Positions 5,385-7,510 of a stretch of DNA of 7,510 nt are shown one piece after another. Below the pieces are notes generated by a model. The model was not told the origin of the DNA and did not search any database. It worked only from the letters and a program-made list of their open reading frames with translations. The DNA comes from Candidatus Methylomirabilota bacterium. GTDB lineage: Bacteria; Methylomirabilota; Methylomirabilia; Methylomirabilales; Methylomirabilaceae. The stretch lies in NCBI GenBank assembly GCA_016200385.1, contig JACQEV010000390.1, positions 1 to 7,510 on the forward strand, read 5' to 3'. The position numbers and the translations under genes are program-made. Each line of letters starts with the position of its first letter. Positions within the stretch are counted from its first letter, which is position 1.

Positions 5385-7232
5385 GTGGACCTGTACGCCT
5401 CTCACCTGTTGTTTGCTCTCCCGCACCCGTATTACCACCGCGCAGTCAGTATCCTCCTTCCCGTTGTGGGGGTTCTCTTGTTGATTGTAGCGGCGAGAAT
5501 CGAGCGCAATGGGGCGGCGACACTGGCAGGTAAATTCCTGCTCCCCTCGTGCCTGGCGGTTGCCTTCCTGGTGAGTTTCCTAAAAGAGCTTCCCATCATC
5601 CTCGACCCGTTTGCCCTCAATACGGACGACGTTCGGAATGAGATCTATTGGCTTCAGAAATTTCGTGACCCTGAGCTATTCCACAACGACCTGCTTACGG
5701 AATTCGCGAGCTCGGGCCTCTGGGCTACGAAAGGATTTGTGTTCATCTATCGGGTCGCCGGCCACGTCGTTGAGCCCATCATGCTCTCAAAACTCATCCC
5801 GTTAGTCTTAGGTCCCTTGAGCGTCTTCTATTTATTTCAAATAGGGAAGGAAATCAAAGATCACGTGGCGGCGACACTCATCGTAGCGCTCCGTTTGGTG
5901 ACCCTGTGGGAAGGGCGTGTCCCAAACGGAATGCCGCGCTCCTTCGCTGAGCCCTTACTCCTCGCGTTCCTTTACTGCCTCATAAAGCGCAAGTACATTG
6001 CAGTCGTTCTGATCATCGCTGCCGAGAGCCTCATCTATCCTCCTGCGATGTTCATCTCGATTGCGACATTCCTTTTCACTACCCTGCGGTTTACACAATG
6101 GAGACTGACCGTCCATAAGGACGGTTGGCGTGCCTTGGCCGCCAGTATTGTCATCGTGGTTGCCCTCCTTTCGCCCAGCTATCTGTTTGGCCGTGAGGCG
6201 AAGATTGGTAAGTTGGTCACCCGGGCGGAGGCGCAAAACATGCCAGAGTTTCGCAGTGGAGGAAAGTTCCCGGTCTTTAGGGGCAATATGTTCAAAGACC
6301 TGGCGAAGGATACCGGGTTTGATAGGAAAAATCCGTTCCGTCCCGCCTGGTTTCTTGGCGCCTCGGCTATCCTCATTCTCGTGACCCTGTACGGCCATGG
6401 CCGCATGATTGCCCCGAAGGAACTCTGCTCGGTACTGTTGGGGGGAGTAGGGACATATCTCTTGGCTTACCTTGCGTTTCCGAGATTCTATCTACCGTAT
6501 AGGTACCTACTGTTTACGATTCCCATCTTTCTGAAACTCTTTGTTGGCGCCAACATGATGGAAGCCGGGAATCTTGGCTTGGGACTGATCAAGAGGCGAT
6601 GCGGGTTTCGCCTGCCCCAAACCTTCAATCTCCTTTTCCCCGCTCTCTTCCTCGCAGGATTTTCTTTGGCCATTTATCGCTTTACTCCTCTCTCCCGCGC
6701 TGTCCACTGCCCGTTCCCTCAACTCATTAGCTATCTGCAAACTCTCCCGAAAGATGTCTTGATAGCCGGGCATCCGTTAGATATGGACTGGGTCCCGACG
6801 TTTGCAATGAGAAAAGTTTTGGTCAACGAGGAGCTTGCGGTGCCTTGGCAACGCGACTATTATCGTGAGATTAAGCGAAGGATGGAGGATTTCTTCGATG
6901 CCTACTATGCTACGTCGCCGGAAAAAATCCGCATCTTGAGTGACACATATGGCGTGGACTATCTAGTGGTGAATAGAGTGGACTTTGTACGGGTGAATAG
7001 AGCAGAGGTTACCGGTTCGGCCATGCTGGTGGACGCAACTCCGATTATTTCCCTTTCGAAGGAAGAATGGGGAAGAATGCTCAAAGACTTTAAGGTCAAC
7101 ATGTACCAATACCAGCCCTTCGACGATCTTATTAAGAGAGTCATCTCCCAAAATACCGATAAGGTCTTCTCCGTGTTTGAGCTCCCTCCGGTTTGGCAAT
7201 CAAAAGATCTGTTTGTGCTTAAGCTACGGTGA
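5385..7232 (+). CDS. Polytopic membrane protein, GT-C-like, paralog B
   Basis: This 615-residue membrane protein is a diverged copy of the gene at 1565-3253. The shared blocks lie at a nearly constant offset: D-P-E-L-F-H-N-D-L-L-T-E-F at 95-107, V-T-R-A and M-P-E-F at 278-289, and D-V-L-I-A-G-H-P-L-D-M-D-W-V-P-T from 457. In an 89-residue stretch of the C-terminal domain I count by eye about 55 identical residues. It differs by an extra N-terminal 37-38 residues with one added hydrophobic span, and by about 15 extra residues in the soluble tail after V-N-R-V-D-F. About 10-12 membrane segments are expected, with an outside C-terminal domain. By analogy to GT-C enzymes it may transfer a polyprenyl-linked sugar, with the acidic residues of the first block as candidates for catalysis, but no named family is recognised. 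Its base composition is lower in GC than that of paralog A. It is the last gene of the cluster in view. Confidence 0.9.
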   Translation: MDLYASHLLFALPHPYYHRAVSILLPVVGVLLLIVAARIERNGAATLAGKFLLPSCLAVAFLVSFLKELPIILDPFALNTDDVRNEIYWLQKFRDPELFHNDLLTEFASSGLWATKGFVFIYRVAGHVVEPIMLSKLIPLVLGPLSVFYLFQIGKEIKDHVAATLIVALRLVTLWEGRVPNGMPRSFAEPLLLAFLYCLIKRKYIAVVLIIAAESLIYPPAMFISIATFLFTTLRFTQWRLTVHKDGWRALAASIVIVVALLSPSYLFGREAKIGKLVTRAEAQNMPEFRSGGKFPVFRGNMFKDLAKDTGFDRKNPFRPAWFLGASAILILVTLYGHGRMIAPKELCSVLLGGVGTYLLAYLAFPRFYLPYRYLLFTIPIFLKLFVGANMMEAGNLGLGLIKRRCGFRLPQTFNLLFPALFLAGFSLAIYRFTPLSRAVHCPFPQLISYLQTLPKDVLIAGHPLDMDWVPTFAMRKVLVNEELAVPWQRDYYREIKRRMEDFFDAYYATSPEKIRILSDTYGVDYLVVNRVDFVRVNRAEVTGSAMLVDATPIISLSKEEWGRMLKDFKVNMYQYQPFDDLIKRVISQNTDKVFSVFELPPVWQSKDLFVLKLR

Positions 7233-7282
7233 ACGATAGTCTTAATGGGGACGACGCCCTCTGAGCTGAAAACAGAGAATGA
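7233..7282 (+). other. Short spacer after paralog B
   Basis: These 50 bases hold CTCTG (7260-7264) and CAGAG (7272-7276 region), a weak 5-pair inverted repeat with no T-run after it, so I do not call a terminator. No ORF is seen. If the following RNA is a group II intron, this would be its 5' exon. Confidence 0.3.
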
Positions 7283-7510
7283 GTGACGCTTGCGCGAGGA
7301 GCCAGCAGGGGAGGCTAGCCCATAGGGTGAGCCAAAGTAAAGGCGTCGCGAAGAGCTGCGGAAAACGCGAAAGACTGTGTCGCTCGAGCAAGCACAAGCC
7401 CTGGGCTGGACAGGCGGGACTGTCTGACTGCGCTGGCGATGCCCGGTCTGTTGATGAGACTGGGCCAGGAGAAAGGGGAGAAGAGACCTCACCGCCCTGC
7501 AGGGCGAAGG
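7283..7510 (+). ncRNA. Structured RNA candidate, possibly 5' part of a group II intron (runs off window)
   Basis: No credible gene lies here, yet the strand is dense in stems. A long-range helix pairs GCTTGC-G-CGAG (7288-7298) with CTCG-A-GCAAGC (7383-7393), 10 pairs with one mismatch. It encloses GGCT-A-GCCC/GGGT-G-AGCC (7313-7333, ATA loop) and CGCG (7347-7350) with CGCG (7366-7369). Downstream are GACAG/CTGTC (7409-7424), a 9-pair stem GCCCGGTCT/AGACTGGGC (7441-7465, one G-U) and the palindrome CGCCCTGCAGGGCG (7493-7506). The stretch around CCAGCAGGG and ATAGGGTGAG, with GCGGAAAACGCGAAAGAC, resembles from memory domain I of bacterial group II introns; GTGAC at 7283 would be an imperfect match to the GTGYG intron start. 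No reverse transcriptase is in view; it would lie downstream. Structure is visible; the intron label is inference, and the left boundary is uncertain. Confidence 0.45.
7441..7465 (+). repeat. 9-pair stem-loop within the 3' structured region
   Basis: GCCCGGTCT at 7441-7449 and AGACTGGGC at 7457-7465 pair over 9 positions (one G-U) around the 7-base loop GTTGATG. CTG (7433-7435) and CAG (7466-7468) can extend it across an internal loop. The G-U pair favours an RNA helix over a DNA palindrome. No T-run follows, so it is not a standard terminator. Confidence 0.6.

Noticed and set aside
5186..5533. 115-codon ORF overlapping both the small ORF and the start of paralog B
   Set aside because: It would need a TTG start without a ribosome site and runs 149 bases into paralog B. 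Its Arg/Pro-rich content looks like a shadow frame.
7233..7282. Rho-independent terminator after paralog B
   Set aside because: Only weak 5-pair inverted repeats are present and no T-run follows.
6959..7492. Minus-strand 177-codon ORF spanning the end of paralog B and the 3' region
   Set aside because: Most of it is antisense to paralog B. The part in the 3' region crosses the stem-loops and has no domain or convincing ribosome site.
7283..7510. RNase P RNA, tmRNA or rRNA fragment
   Set aside because: I looked for hallmark segments (the GAGGAAAGTCC block of RNase P RNA, the tmRNA start, conserved rRNA blocks) and found none.
1..7510. CRISPR array, tRNA genes or insertion sequence
   Set aside because: No regularly spaced repeats, no cloverleaf or T-loop (GGTTCGA-type) segment, and no transposase or paired terminal repeats were seen.

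Overview
The window holds one co-directional (+ strand) cluster of cell-envelope glycan genes from an environmental bacterium. Coding sequence is moderately GC-rich. GTG starts, tight gene junctions and proteins related only to broad families suggest an uncultured or deep-branching Gram-negative-type lineage (Rokubacteria/NC10, Acidobacteria or Nitrospirota are the sort of groups I would consider). This assignment is a weak inference, because the window has no taxonomic marker gene.

Layout: (1) positions 2-289, the C-terminal end of an alkaline-phosphatase-superfamily hydrolase (sulfatase or phosphodiesterase type); (2) 293-1549, a GT-B fold glycosyltransferase of family 4; (3) 1565-3253, a polytopic membrane protein of an unnamed GT-C-like type (called paralog A here); (4) 3331-5169, an ArnT/PMT-like (GT39-type) membrane glycosyltransferase with a periplasmic C-terminal domain; (5) 5166-5363, a small basic ORF coupled to gene 4 by an ATGA overlap; (6) 5385-7232, a second, larger copy of the membrane protein (paralog B); (7) 7233-7510, a gene-free 3' stretch rich in stem-loops that looks like the start of a structured RNA, possibly the 5' part of a group II intron continuing past the window edge.

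The genes fit one process. A cytoplasmic GT4 enzyme would add sugars to a lipid-linked or other acceptor. The multi-span GT-C proteins would transfer sugars from polyprenyl-phosphate donors on the outer face of the membrane. The AP-superfamily hydrolase would trim or modify a sulfate- or phosphate-bearing group. The final product (exopolysaccharide, lipid-linked glycan or glycoprotein) cannot be told from the window.

The most unusual items are the diverged paralog pair A/B, which shares three strongly conserved blocks not belonging to a named family I can recognise, the coupled small ORF that sits in frame with paralog B behind a single stop codon, and the structured RNA candidate at the right edge.
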